64,000 nt of DNA, from contig CAXFAI010000042.1 of assembly GCA_964001305.1 (NCBI GenBank), forward strand, positions 1 through 64,000, read 5' to 3'. Every line of letters starts with the position of its first letter. Within the stretch, counting starts at the first letter, position 1. Made by a program: the position numbers and the translations under genes. A model generated the notes under the pieces. It did not search any database. It was not told the DNA's origin and saw only the letters and a list, made by a program, of their open reading frames with translations. Shown here one piece after another: positions 50,852 through 59,941 of this stretch. The DNA is from CAJXMH01 sp964001305. GTDB lineage: Bacteria; Bacteroidota; Bacteroidia; Flavobacteriales_E; Vicingaceae.

Positions 50852-51805
50852 CTACTTCTGCTTTGATAAAATAAACACACCTGCATTTGGATAATTATCG
50901 GAGTCTAGAATGTTTACAAATTCTGTATTAAAAAATTGATTGAATTTTCTGTATTTATCTTCACTCCAAAATTTTGACAAATGATCTACAACTGCAAATG
51001 CAATTGATGTTGTAATTGTTCCATTGGATAAGTGTTCAAAATGCAAGTTATTTTCTTTCGCATAAGATTCCACAAATTCCACTTTTGGAAGAGAGCAATC
51101 TAGATGTTCTTTAGCCCACAGTGCATTGGTAGTCTCAATCATTAATTCTAATCGCCTTGTTGGCAGAGTTTCTTCAACATGTATTGGGTTTAATAAAATA
51201 ACGGCATGTTTTGCTTTAGCGCAAAGTTGATTTAAAAATGCATTTCTTTCTTCAAGTGGAACATGTTCTAAAACATGACAAGAAACTACAAAATCAAATT
51301 CTTCATCCTTAAAAGGTAAATCAAGTCCATTAATTCCATTTGATTTAGGATCTACTAAACAATAATTACAATTGCTTAAGAAAGAAGCCAATTCACCTTT
51401 TCCACCTCCTGCATCTAAAACGCTTGCCTCTTTTAAATTTCTCTTTTTAATCTCACTTTTAACAACTTCTGAAAGAGAAAAAATTCGATAATATACGTTA
51501 TGGGGAATTTTAGATAGGTCTGGTAATGCATCTTTACATTTTGGTAAGTTCTCTTGAAAAAGTTGCTGTTCTAATCCTAAATACCTTGCCGTAAATAGTT
51601 CAGCAATTGCTAAAAAATACTCTTCATTTCTTAAAGCTATTTTTGATAGCTGAAGATGCAAATTCGGGTTTAATTGATCTTCTTTTATTTGCTTAATTAA
51701 GTTATTTGCTTCTGTAAAATCTTTCTTTTTAGGTCTTTTTACATAAAATAAATCATAACCTAATTTTCCAAAGATTCTTCTTACAACTTTTAATATTATT
51801 TCCAT
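50852..51805 (-). CDS. Class I SAM-dependent methyltransferase
   Basis: A 317-residue protein with a helical N-terminal part (about 1-120) and a class I methyltransferase core. Motif I is VLDAGGGKGELASFL, and the FVVSCHVLEHVP segment is motif post-II with the His-Val-Leu-Glu-His string of ubiquinone/sugar methyltransferases. It probably methylates a sugar of the polysaccharide. It starts 37 bases after the GT4 gene and ends three bases before the HisH-like start. Confidence 0.85.
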   Translation of the reverse strand: MEIILKVVRRIFGKLGYDLFYVKRPKKKDFTEANNLIKQIKEDQLNPNLHLQLSKIALRNEEYFLAIAELFTARYLGLEQQLFQENLPKCKDALPDLSKIPHNVYYRIFSLSEVVKSEIKKRNLKEASVLDAGGGKGELASFLSNCNYCLVDPKSNGINGLDLPFKDEEFDFVVSCHVLEHVPLEERNAFLNQLCAKAKHAVILLNPIHVEETLPTRRLELMIETTNALWAKEHLDCSLPKVEFVESYAKENNLHFEHLSNGTITTSIAFAVVDHLSKFWSEDKYRKFNQFFNTEFVNILDSDNYPNAGVFILSKQK

Positions 51806-51842
51806 ATTGCTTATTGCTCTATATTTTTAGTTCACTTTCTGC

Positions 51843-53120
51843 TTAAATACTATTAGACAAAAACTTTTTGTTTTTTGAAATTGCTCTTTTATATAAAGCT
51901 TCTAATTTTTTCCAATAAGAAGCTTCACTAAACTTGGCCCTTACTTCTTGCATGATATATTTAGAATCATATTTATCATACGAATTGTAAATGTTAGTCA
52001 TTGCATTAGCCAACTCTTTCTCATTATTTACAGGAACAAGAATACCATTTTCTTTATTTACAATAAAATTTGGTCCACCACAAGATGTAGAAACAACCGG
52101 TTTCCCAAGAGACATTGCCTCTATTAAAACTACGCCAAAAGTCTCATAATTACTGCTATGGACCAATACATTTGAATTTGCCATTTCTTCAGCTACTTGC
52201 TCTCTACCCAACTCTCCTTTTAAATATACTTGATTTGTAAGTAAAAGATCTTGAACTAACTGCGTCAAATTTTCATACTCTGAACCTGAACCGACTATCG
52301 TGAGTTTTATATTTTTTTCATTAGCAAATGCTTTATAAAATGCCCTTATTAATAATTCTTGATTTTTAAGTGGAATTAAAGATGCAACTTGAATAAACCT
52401 AAATTCGTGACTTTCTCTTTTTGGGATTGATAATTTCTTTCCAAAATCTAAATCAATTAAATTTGGCAAGCTATCTATCTCTTTATCAAGACTGTACTTT
52501 TCTTTTAGCAAAATACTTAGTGAAGGGCTAACGGATGACACGATATCAATAGTTTGAAATTCTTCTCTCAAATCATTTATTTGACTCTGTGAGAGTTTGT
52601 TAAAATAGTGACTTGAGCTATGCTCTGTTAGAACTATTGGCGTTTCATACTTTTTGCTTAATGCATTCCCAAGAATTCCGGCAAATTTGATATTATGAGC
52701 ATGAATAACATCAGGCTTTCCAAATTTAGCTACATATTTTTTATATGCCTTATCTCCTATTTTAATCCAATCCTTTTCTTTATTCTTATCATTTTTTGTA
52801 TTTAAAGAGTATGGACCTTTGTATTTCACAACAAAACAGTCTGTTGAAGCATACATCCTTAAGCGATATTTAATAGGAATTAGTAAACTTAATACAAACT
52901 GGAACCATGACTTGAATAAAGATAACTTGTTTAAAGTACCTATTCTAGTTTTAACAGTTGAATAAATTAGATCATAAGTTGTATACTCGGGCTTTATAGC
53001 TAAAACACCAACTTGACAGTTATTCTTAACCAGTACTTTTATGGAATCCTTTTGAAAAATACCTGCTAAAGGAATTTCTTTATGCTCGAAGAATTCAGAT
53101 GGAATTACTAGTATATGCAT
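51843..53120 (-). CDS. Family 4 glycosyltransferase
   Basis: A 425-residue GT-B enzyme. HILVIPSEFFEHKEIPLAGIF and HAHNIKFAGILGNAL mark the N-domain, FRFIQVASLIPLKNQELLI and SNYETFGVVLIEAMSLGKPVV (E-x7-E) the donor domain. It overlaps the preceding GT2 gene by 26 bases. The sugar used is unknown. Confidence 0.92.
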   Translation of the reverse strand: MHILVIPSEFFEHKEIPLAGIFQKDSIKVLVKNNCQVGVLAIKPEYTTYDLIYSTVKTRIGTLNKLSLFKSWFQFVLSLLIPIKYRLRMYASTDCFVVKYKGPYSLNTKNDKNKEKDWIKIGDKAYKKYVAKFGKPDVIHAHNIKFAGILGNALSKKYETPIVLTEHSSSHYFNKLSQSQINDLREEFQTIDIVSSVSPSLSILLKEKYSLDKEIDSLPNLIDLDFGKKLSIPKRESHEFRFIQVASLIPLKNQELLIRAFYKAFANEKNIKLTIVGSGSEYENLTQLVQDLLLTNQVYLKGELGREQVAEEMANSNVLVHSSNYETFGVVLIEAMSLGKPVVSTSCGGPNFIVNKENGILVPVNNEKELANAMTNIYNSYDKYDSKYIMQEVRAKFSEASYWKKLEALYKRAISKNKKFLSNSI

Positions 53121-54069
53121 TTAAAATACGTTTTAGCTGATTCTTCTTCTGGAATATGTAATATCTTAAAGGGGTCTTTCCTTTTAATACATGGAATATT
53201 GAATAAGTATACATCCCAAATTTCCTTTTATTTATTTCTATCGCTCTCTTAAAAAGATGCTTATACGAATAGTTGAACCCCTTATCAATTAAGTTTAATG
53301 CTATTATTTTCCTTTGACCAGTTTTGGCTTTACTCATAGAGGACCACATTCCACCGCGATGATGTCGATAAGCCCCCATAACTTCATTCATATATTTAAC
53401 TTTCCCTCCTTGCTCTAATAGCAATAAGTACAATGGATAATCGCCCATTGGACAACTAAAAAACCAAGATGGCAATTCTTTTAACTTATTTTTAAACAAC
53501 ACACTTAAAGTATCTTGACTTAAACCATAAAGCAAAACAGATTCAAAGTCACCATCTTCAAATTGATGATTTGACTGAATTTCTTTGTTTTCTCTAATAG
53601 CTGTGGTATTATGAGCGCATAAAACGTAATCTTGGTGATTCTCTAAAAAATCTACTTGCTTTTGAAGCTTCTCTTTATCTGTCCAATAGTCATCTCCTTC
53701 ACAAATAGCTAGATACTTCCCTTTCGCTTGGTATAAATTATATGCAAAGTTAAATCTACCTGTTGGTGTGCCTTCTATTGAAATATTATTCTCACGATGA
53801 TGTAAAAACAGTTTTACCTTATCAGGGAATCTATCAGCGTATTCAATGCAAATTTCACGAGTTCCATCTTCAGATGCATCATCTCCAATTAAAATTTCAA
53901 ATTCAAAATTTGTTTGTTGCATCAATATGCCTTCTAAGCATTGTTTTATATAACCAACATGTTGGTACGTTTGCACACAAACACTAACAAGAGGAGAACT
54001 TTTAACATTTGTTGGATAAGCTCTCACTTCTTTAAATTGGTAGGTAGAAAGGAAAGCTTCAAAATTCAT
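53095..54069 (-). CDS. Family 2 glycosyltransferase
   Basis: A GT-A enzyme of 324 residues. PLVSVCVQTYQHVGYIKQCL, EILIGDDASEDGT and the metal-binding CEGDDYWTDKEKLQKQV are the canonical GT2 stretches for this Bacteroidota group. It overlaps the upstream sulfotransferase gene by 11 bases and the downstream GT4 by 26. Confidence 0.93.
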   Translation of the reverse strand: MNFEAFLSTYQFKEVRAYPTNVKSSPLVSVCVQTYQHVGYIKQCLEGILMQQTNFEFEILIGDDASEDGTREICIEYADRFPDKVKLFLHHRENNISIEGTPTGRFNFAYNLYQAKGKYLAICEGDDYWTDKEKLQKQVDFLENHQDYVLCAHNTTAIRENKEIQSNHQFEDGDFESVLLYGLSQDTLSVLFKNKLKELPSWFFSCPMGDYPLYLLLLEQGGKVKYMNEVMGAYRHHRGGMWSSMSKAKTGQRKIIALNLIDKGFNYSYKHLFKRAIEINKRKFGMYTYSIFHVLKGKTPLRYYIFQKKNQLKRILNAYTSNSI

Positions 54070-54871
54070 CCAAATACTTTTCTAATTCGGTATGTTTTAA
54101 TTCGTCCTCAATTTGACTTGAAATTTTTGAAGAGAGATTAGTTTTCCAAGCATCATCATTACTTCTTTTTTTATAGACAGCGTATGGATCTTGATTATGC
54201 TTTTCTTGACTCAATTTAATGAATTTTACTTGCTGCTTGGCTAAATTTAAATCGCAAAATTTCATTAAATCCTTCATTACCCCTAAAGTATCTTCAAGCA
54301 ATTCTGTGTATCTAATTATCTTTACCTGATTTGGAAAAGTTCTTTCTAACTCATTAAATAGGATGGCTAGTTCTTTCCATTTTTCATATCCATAAAACTC
54401 CTCTTTTCGGCCTAAATTCTTTTTGTTAGCGAATCGCCACTCCTCTTCAAAATCCCATCCTTCTCCTTTATCAAATTCTCTCGGTGTTGATTTCCAAGAA
54501 TAAAGCACAGATCGAGGATCTCTAACTAAGGCAATTAATTTAATGCTCTTATCCTTAGTTATAAGATTTCTTATCACATGATGATACCTGACTTCTTTGT
54601 AAGCAATTGCTTTGGGATCTATCTTGTCAAAACAAGGAACAATTTTTTTCTCTTTCTCTTCAACCTGATCAAGAAATACGCTTGATGTATTTTCCAGTTT
54701 ATGAAAGAATGTATTAATTGAATCTTCGTTTGAAGATTCATGCAGCATCCCTTTTAACTCGTATGAAAATAATGGTTGAAACTTATACAATACTTCAGGG
54801 TGGGCGTCAAATAAATTACCTAGCCAAGAAGAACCAGACCTTGGAGCTGAATGAATTGCTATTCGTTTCAT
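54059..54871 (-). CDS. Sulfotransferase
   Basis: PAPS-dependent sulfotransferase of 270 residues. The 5'-phosphosulfate loop is SAPRSGSSWLGNLFDAHP (8-25) and the 3'-phosphate-binding segment is IKLIALVRDPRSVLYSW near 110-125. The sequence type resembles the Golgi carbohydrate sulfotransferases and their bacterial relatives. It lies ten bases after the WbqC-like stop and overlaps GT2 by 11 bases. Confidence 0.9.
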   Translation of the reverse strand: MKRIAIHSAPRSGSSWLGNLFDAHPEVLYKFQPLFSYELKGMLHESSNEDSINTFFHKLENTSSVFLDQVEEKEKKIVPCFDKIDPKAIAYKEVRYHHVIRNLITKDKSIKLIALVRDPRSVLYSWKSTPREFDKGEGWDFEEEWRFANKKNLGRKEEFYGYEKWKELAILFNELERTFPNQVKIIRYTELLEDTLGVMKDLMKFCDLNLAKQQVKFIKLSQEKHNQDPYAVYKKRSNDDAWKTNLSSKISSQIEDELKHTELEKYLDEF

Positions 54872-54881
54872 TTAAAAGATA

Positions 54882-55601
54882 TTAAACTAGTTCAAATTGC
54901 TGAAACATGAATTTGATGTCATCTTTAGCATTAAACATAAGAACATCAATAATAGACAGGCCTTTTACGAAAGGATGTGAGAACTGATTGTATAATGGAA
55001 GTTTACTCTCTACAAATTTTAATTCTATTCCTTTCATTTTAAAATAATCTTTATCATACAAAGATTTACCTCCCAATCTATTGATGTAATAATTACTATT
55101 TAAACTCTTGGTTATTGATATAATTCGATCTGCTTTATCTAGCCCCTGACTATTGTTGAAACTTTCCGAAGAATATGAAAATGCTTTAGATATGTTTAAG
55201 AACTCCAAAACCTTTAAGATAGAATTTGAGGCTAATTCTGATATGCTTGAATTTGGAGTTGTTAAAACTTCTTCAAGTAACATTCTAGTATCATTATAAA
55301 ATGGAGCTTTTGAATAAGACTGCGAAATCGTTTTCCAAAACTTTCTTTCCCATTTTTTATACAATGCTAAATTTATCTCTACTTCATTTATTTTGGAAAA
55401 TGAACTTGCTTTATGCAAAGGAATCGTAAATGTTAAAGCCTCTCCATTTTGCAAAATATTGTTTCTATTAATCCATCCTTGTTTAATAAAGTTAACATCA
55501 TCGTAAATCACAAAATGATCAACAGACTCTATTAATTGAAAATAGCCTAAGTAAGGAAATATATATGGTTGCATGATGGCTACTTTGTTATTCATCTTCA
55601 A
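54882..55601 (-). CDS. WbqC-like family protein
   Basis: A 239-residue protein of the WbqC family, recognised by AIMQPYIFPYLGYFQLI, YDDVNFIKQGWINRNNIL and YINRLGGKSLYDKDYF. The family is common beside DegT aminotransferases in O-antigen and capsule loci and has been linked with modification of the amino group of amino-sugars; the chemistry is not settled in my knowledge. It overlaps the DegT gene by 14 bases (or 8 from the next ATG), so the two are coupled. Confidence 0.88.
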   Translation of the reverse strand: MKMNNKVAIMQPYIFPYLGYFQLIESVDHFVIYDDVNFIKQGWINRNNILQNGEALTFTIPLHKASSFSKINEVEINLALYKKWERKFWKTISQSYSKAPFYNDTRMLLEEVLTTPNSSISELASNSILKVLEFLNISKAFSYSSESFNNSQGLDKADRIISITKSLNSNYYINRLGGKSLYDKDYFKMKGIELKFVESKLPLYNQFSHPFVKGLSIIDVLMFNAKDDIKFMFQQFELV

Positions 55602-56670
55602 CCACCTTTTTTATAATTCCTGAAATCCTTTTTTGCTCTTCAAAAGTTAAATCAAAGTAGATAGGTAAACATAAAATACACGCTGAATACTTATCGGAAA
55701 TTGGTGTATCAACCTTTTTTACATAGCTTAATTTACTGAGTGAAGGGTAAAAATATCGTCGAGGGATAATCTCATTTTCCTCTAAGGCTTCCTTGACTCT
55801 TAAAGCAATTGATTCGTTTTCAAAAAGAACGGCGTAATAAGCAAAATTAAACTTACAACCTTCTTGTATCTTGGGCTTTCTCAGGTTTAAACCATCTAAA
55901 AGAAAATCATAATTCTCAGAAAGCGCTTTTCTGTTCTTTAGAATGCGATCTATTTCATCAAGTACGCATAAGCCCATTGCTGCATGAAACTCTGAGTTTT
56001 TACCATTTATTCCAATTCCATGAAATTTTTCTGGTCCATCATGACCAAAATTTCGCATATACTCAATCTGTTTATTCAGATTCTTATCCTTAGATACAAC
56101 GAATCCTCCTTCTACAGAGTGCATCAATTTAGTAGCATGTAAACTACATGTACTTATATCCCCATAATTAAATATACTACTGTCCTTGTATTCGGTTCCA
56201 AAACAATGTGCAGCATCGTAAATGACTTTCAAATTATGTCTTTTAGCAATTGTGTCTATGGCTTGGATGTCACAAGCATTTCCAAAGCAATGTGTTGCTA
56301 AAATAGCAGAAGTTTTATCTGTAATTAATTCTTCTATTTTGGAGGGGTCTATATTTAAGGTCTCAGAATCGATGTCTGCAAAAACGGCTGTACAACCTTC
56401 CCAAACAATGCTACTAGTAGTTGCAACATAAGAAAATGGGGTTGTTATTATTTCCCCTTTTAAATTGAGTGCTTTAATTGCGATTTGAAGGGCAATGGTA
56501 CCATTATTTACATAAAGTAAATGATTAACATTTAAGTAGCTTGACAACTTGTCTTCTAAACTTCTAACAAGTGGACCATTGTTCGTTAACCAGTTTCTTT
56601 CAAATACTTGATTAATCAATTCATCAAATTTTTCCCTTTGGGGTAAATATGGTTTTGTAACAGGTATCAT
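55588..56670 (-). CDS. DegT-family sugar aminotransferase
   Basis: A 360-residue PLP enzyme with the lysine Lys181 in SLHATKLMHSVEGGF, DAAHCFGTEYK and TTPFSYVATTSSI. That HATK form is typical of aminotransferases acting on 4-keto-6-deoxy sugar nucleotides (as VioA-like enzymes). Coupled to a WbqC-like gene, it may make a 4-amino-4,6-dideoxy sugar whose amine is then modified. Its start codon overlaps the upstream stop by one base (TAATG). Confidence 0.87.
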   Translation of the reverse strand: MIPVTKPYLPQREKFDELINQVFERNWLTNNGPLVRSLEDKLSSYLNVNHLLYVNNGTIALQIAIKALNLKGEIITTPFSYVATTSSIVWEGCTAVFADIDSETLNIDPSKIEELITDKTSAILATHCFGNACDIQAIDTIAKRHNLKVIYDAAHCFGTEYKDSSIFNYGDISTCSLHATKLMHSVEGGFVVSKDKNLNKQIEYMRNFGHDGPEKFHGIGINGKNSEFHAAMGLCVLDEIDRILKNRKALSENYDFLLDGLNLRKPKIQEGCKFNFAYYAVLFENESIALRVKEALEENEIIPRRYFYPSLSKLSYVKKVDTPISDKYSACILCLPIYFDLTFEEQKRISGIIKKVVEDE

Positions 56671-57512
56671 TATTTACTAAAGTCCTTAATCAACTCTTCA
56701 ATTCTAAACTTGTAATTTGGGAAAAATCGATAAAGTAATTGATCTTTCTCTTGAATTGTTTTTAAATTGTCAATACTCAACAACTCTTCAATCGATTTGT
56801 CTCGGCTAGTCACATTCTCTTTTTCTGCATTTTTAATAAATTGAATGTGTTTATCCGAGTAACCGAATTTCATTAGGCAATTATAAATATCATCTGACAA
56901 AGTTTCATTGAATAGAAAATGGATGTTTGGAAAATATAGTTTTAAATCTATTTCGGCTATTGATTGCTCTTGAATTTTTGTAAAAAAAGAAATTGGGTCT
57001 ATTGCAAAGAAATGTATAAATTGAAAGGATAATAAGCCAATGTTCTTATTTACTGGAATTCCCATCTTTTTAAACCCTTGCTCTAGATATACCTCAGTAA
57101 ATTGATTTAAATACTCATCAAAAGATATTTCAGGAAAAGATGGCATTTTAGCTGTCAATATATTTGAGAATTCATCATTGTTTTTTGCAACCCATTTGTA
57201 CGATTGAAAGTAATATCTTGAAATATAAGCTTCTATCGGATCTCTAAAAACGCTAATTACCTTCCTTTTTGAATTCAAGTATTCTTTTGGAATTTGTTGA
57301 TATGTGCCATGTTGATCTTTTCCTAAAACAGCAAATTCTGCTCTGATGTTAGGTAGCAACAACTCCTTTAATACATGCGTTTTTCTATTCTTTTGGAAGC
57401 GATATGATAAGTCCCATTTTATTTTATTGTGAACCTCCTTCAAGACCTTCCTTGTAAAGCTACTGCCAGTTTTGGGAAGGTTTAACAGAATAAAATCATC
57501 ATTTACAAGCAT
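56670..57512 (-). CDS. Sulfotransferase-family protein
   Basis: A 280-residue protein with the 5'-phosphosulfate loop LPKTGSSFTRKVL (15-27) and the 3'-phosphate segment RKVISVFRDPIEAYISRYY. The middle and C-terminal parts are divergent from the other sulfotransferases here, suggesting a different acceptor. It shares one base with the next start codon and begins five bases after the preceding sulfotransferase. Confidence 0.85.
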   Translation of the reverse strand: MLVNDDFILLNLPKTGSSFTRKVLKEVHNKIKWDLSYRFQKNRKTHVLKELLLPNIRAEFAVLGKDQHGTYQQIPKEYLNSKRKVISVFRDPIEAYISRYYFQSYKWVAKNNDEFSNILTAKMPSFPEISFDEYLNQFTEVYLEQGFKKMGIPVNKNIGLLSFQFIHFFAIDPISFFTKIQEQSIAEIDLKLYFPNIHFLFNETLSDDIYNCLMKFGYSDKHIQFIKNAEKENVTSRDKSIEELLSIDNLKTIQEKDQLLYRFFPNYKFRIEELIKDFSK

Positions 57513-57517
57513 TGATC

Positions 57518-58498
57518 CTAACTTTTAAATTTCAAGAATAAGTTTTTCATAAACTCTTTTTTCTCCACATGAATTTGCATCTTCTTTTCTTTTAACACTT
57601 TGTTGAACCTTTGCGATTTCTCTCTCTTATATAGTTCCTTTAATCTAAACAAAAACCGATTCCCATAATCCCAATTCATGTTTGAGGTACTTTCATATCC
57701 AAGCTCTTTCATTATATTCTTGGTTAAAGTTTCAATCATTTCAACATCATCTCTAGATAAGACATCCATATACTTACCATAATTTTTCTTCTTAACTGGT
57801 TTGTTTATATTTTGCCATAAAGGATGTTTTTCAGCCTCTTTATTATTTGGATTTGTGCTAAAGCACGCTGATTCAATTGGCAATTCCAAATAGTTCAATA
57901 GTTCACTCATTTCCTTTTCAGGATTGTCAACTAAATTCTCATACTTTAAAAAGTACATATCTACCTTATAGAAATCCTTTAGTTCTAATATTTTAGTTTG
58001 TTCTTCTTTCCATTTCCTAATTGCTACATAAGGGGTATGAATATGGATTGGAGTTCTCATCCATGAAGCTACTTGATCTCTGGGATCTCTATATAAATAA
58101 ATAAATTTTGCTTTTGGGATGTCTTTCAAAATCCCTAAAGCAAAATCATGATTATTGTTATCTTTAGAGAAATATGCAGACTTTTCATGCTTTAGCGCAT
58201 ATTCAGAATAAACAAAATGAACATAATCAATAAATGACTCTAATTTTTGACTTTCATTAGGCTTATTGAATTCAATATTCCAATCATGAAAAGTAATATT
58301 AACTAGCTGCTGAATATCTTCAAGCAATTCAATTTTGTTATTAAAACCTTCATCTGTCTTATAATTTTTAAAATTTCTTTGAAAGCTTAAACACAAATGA
58401 GGAGCTATTGGTGCCGCAATTTGTGTATGGTTTCCTAAAAGAGTTCTAATTAGATTACTACCTGATCGCTCTGAACCTAATAAAAATATAGACTGCAT
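57518..58498 (-). CDS. Sulfotransferase
   Basis: A 326-residue sulfotransferase with 5'-phosphosulfate loop LGSERSGSNLIRTLLGNH and 3'-phosphate segment KFIYLYRDPRDQVASW. The C-terminal 60 residues are Lys-rich. It follows the flippase gene by three bases, and no gap separates it from the rest of the operon, so it belongs to the polysaccharide locus. Confidence 0.9.
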   Translation of the reverse strand: MQSIFLLGSERSGSNLIRTLLGNHTQIAAPIAPHLCLSFQRNFKNYKTDEGFNNKIELLEDIQQLVNITFHDWNIEFNKPNESQKLESFIDYVHFVYSEYALKHEKSAYFSKDNNNHDFALGILKDIPKAKFIYLYRDPRDQVASWMRTPIHIHTPYVAIRKWKEEQTKILELKDFYKVDMYFLKYENLVDNPEKEMSELLNYLELPIESACFSTNPNNKEAEKHPLWQNINKPVKKKNYGKYMDVLSRDDVEMIETLTKNIMKELGYESTSNMNWDYGNRFLFRLKELYKREKSQRFNKVLKEKKMQIHVEKKEFMKNLFLKFKS

Positions 58499-58501
58499 AA
58501 A

Positions 58502-59932
58502 TTATCTGTTTATTCTTTTCAATAGCTCTTTCCTAAAAAACAACCACCCTTCCATTTTTATAAAACTTGCATATAAAAAATACCCTATAAGGTAACAAAT
58601 GCTAAGACAGGTTTTTCCGGCTAATGATTGAATTTGAAAAGTATGTGATAAAATTACGAGGATTAGAAAAGGAATTACGCCTTCTAAGATTTTTCTTACA
58701 TGGTAAATTATACCAATACCGAGATACCTTTTAATAAAAACAATATTAAAAAAACTCAGGAAAAAACTAATGGCCGTAATGCTCCAAACAAATGGAATTA
58801 AGCCATAATATAGACCTACAAAAATTGGTGATGCCCTCAATATTTTGCGTACTAATCCTATTTTAAAATTTTCTTTTGCCATTCCCTTTCCTAATAATGC
58901 ATTTAGCATCATAGCATTTAATGGCACATTAAAACTTTTGAAAACTAGAATTTGAAATATCACAACACTTGACAACCACTTTTCTCCAAAAAGGCCTAGA
59001 ATAAGAGGCTCTGCCATTACATAAAGCAAGCCTGAAAGGATAAATGAGAGAAAACAAATTAAACTGATTACTTTAAAATAAACCCTTTTAAACTCTTCAT
59101 CATTATCTTTTAAACTGCTTAGTACAGGAAAAAAAACCTTAATAACACTTGATGATGTGTATGTTGTAATCTGTGAATTCAGAGACTCCGCCCTTGTGTA
59201 AAATCCAAGCGTAGAAGGAGAAAATACTTTTCCAATAAAAAACACATCTAATTTCTTAATAATCATTGATGTCAAACGATCTAAAAACACGTATATACTA
59301 AAGCCACTTAAGCTCTTTAATTCCGTCCAAGAGAATAAGAAAGATGGCTTCCAGTTTGAAACACTCCAAAGAAGCACTGTACTAAGAACCGCAGTAGACA
59401 ATGATTGAATAACTAAGGAGTATACCCCGTAATTATGAAAAGCAGCAACAACACCTAAAACCCCTCCAAACAAAGAGGCAAATACAGTTCTAATGGAAAG
59501 CAATTTAAAATTTAAATCTTTTTTTAAAATAGCTATTTGCACTTGATTAAAAGAATTTAAGATAAAACTTAGTGAAAGCCACTGTACAATTTTTGTAACC
59601 TCTATGTTATTATAGAAACTTCCTATGTAAGGAGCTACAGAATAAAACAAACAAGTCAGAATGAGCCCTGAGAAAATATTAAAATAGAAAACGGAAGAAT
59701 AAGTAAGCGGAGTGCAGTTGGTTCGTTGAATAATTGAAGAAGAAAAGCCTACATCAACGAACACCTGAAAAATGGCAATAAATACCATGGCCATGCCAAC
59801 TAATCCAAACTCCTCAGGAGATAGCAATCTTGCAAGAAAAATTGAGATTATAAACCCACTTCCTTTATTAAGGAGCAGACTTCCAAAATCCCATGCTAAT
59901 GCAATTCCTGACTTTTTCTTTAAAGAACTCAA
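58502..59932 (-). CDS. Wzx-like polysaccharide flippase (MOP superfamily)
   Basis: An integral membrane protein of 476 residues with about 12-14 hydrophobic segments. The start KKSGIALAWDFGSLLLNKGSG and ARLLSPEEFGLVGMAMVFIAIF are typical of the lipopolysaccharide-biosynthesis exporters related to WzxC. It should flip the lipid-linked repeat unit across the inner membrane before the Wzy polymerase acts. It lies nine bases after the Wzc-like gene. Confidence 0.93.
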   Translation of the reverse strand: MSSLKKKSGIALAWDFGSLLLNKGSGFIISIFLARLLSPEEFGLVGMAMVFIAIFQVFVDVGFSSSIIQRTNCTPLTYSSVFYFNIFSGLILTCLFYSVAPYIGSFYNNIEVTKIVQWLSLSFILNSFNQVQIAILKKDLNFKLLSIRTVFASLFGGVLGVVAAFHNYGVYSLVIQSLSTAVLSTVLLWSVSNWKPSFLFSWTELKSLSGFSIYVFLDRLTSMIIKKLDVFFIGKVFSPSTLGFYTRAESLNSQITTYTSSSVIKVFFPVLSSLKDNDEEFKRVYFKVISLICFLSFILSGLLYVMAEPLILGLFGEKWLSSVVIFQILVFKSFNVPLNAMMLNALLGKGMAKENFKIGLVRKILRASPIFVGLYYGLIPFVWSITAISFFLSFFNIVFIKRYLGIGIIYHVRKILEGVIPFLILVILSHTFQIQSLAGKTCLSICYLIGYFLYASFIKMEGWLFFRKELLKRINR

Positions 59933-59941
59933 GCTGTAAGC

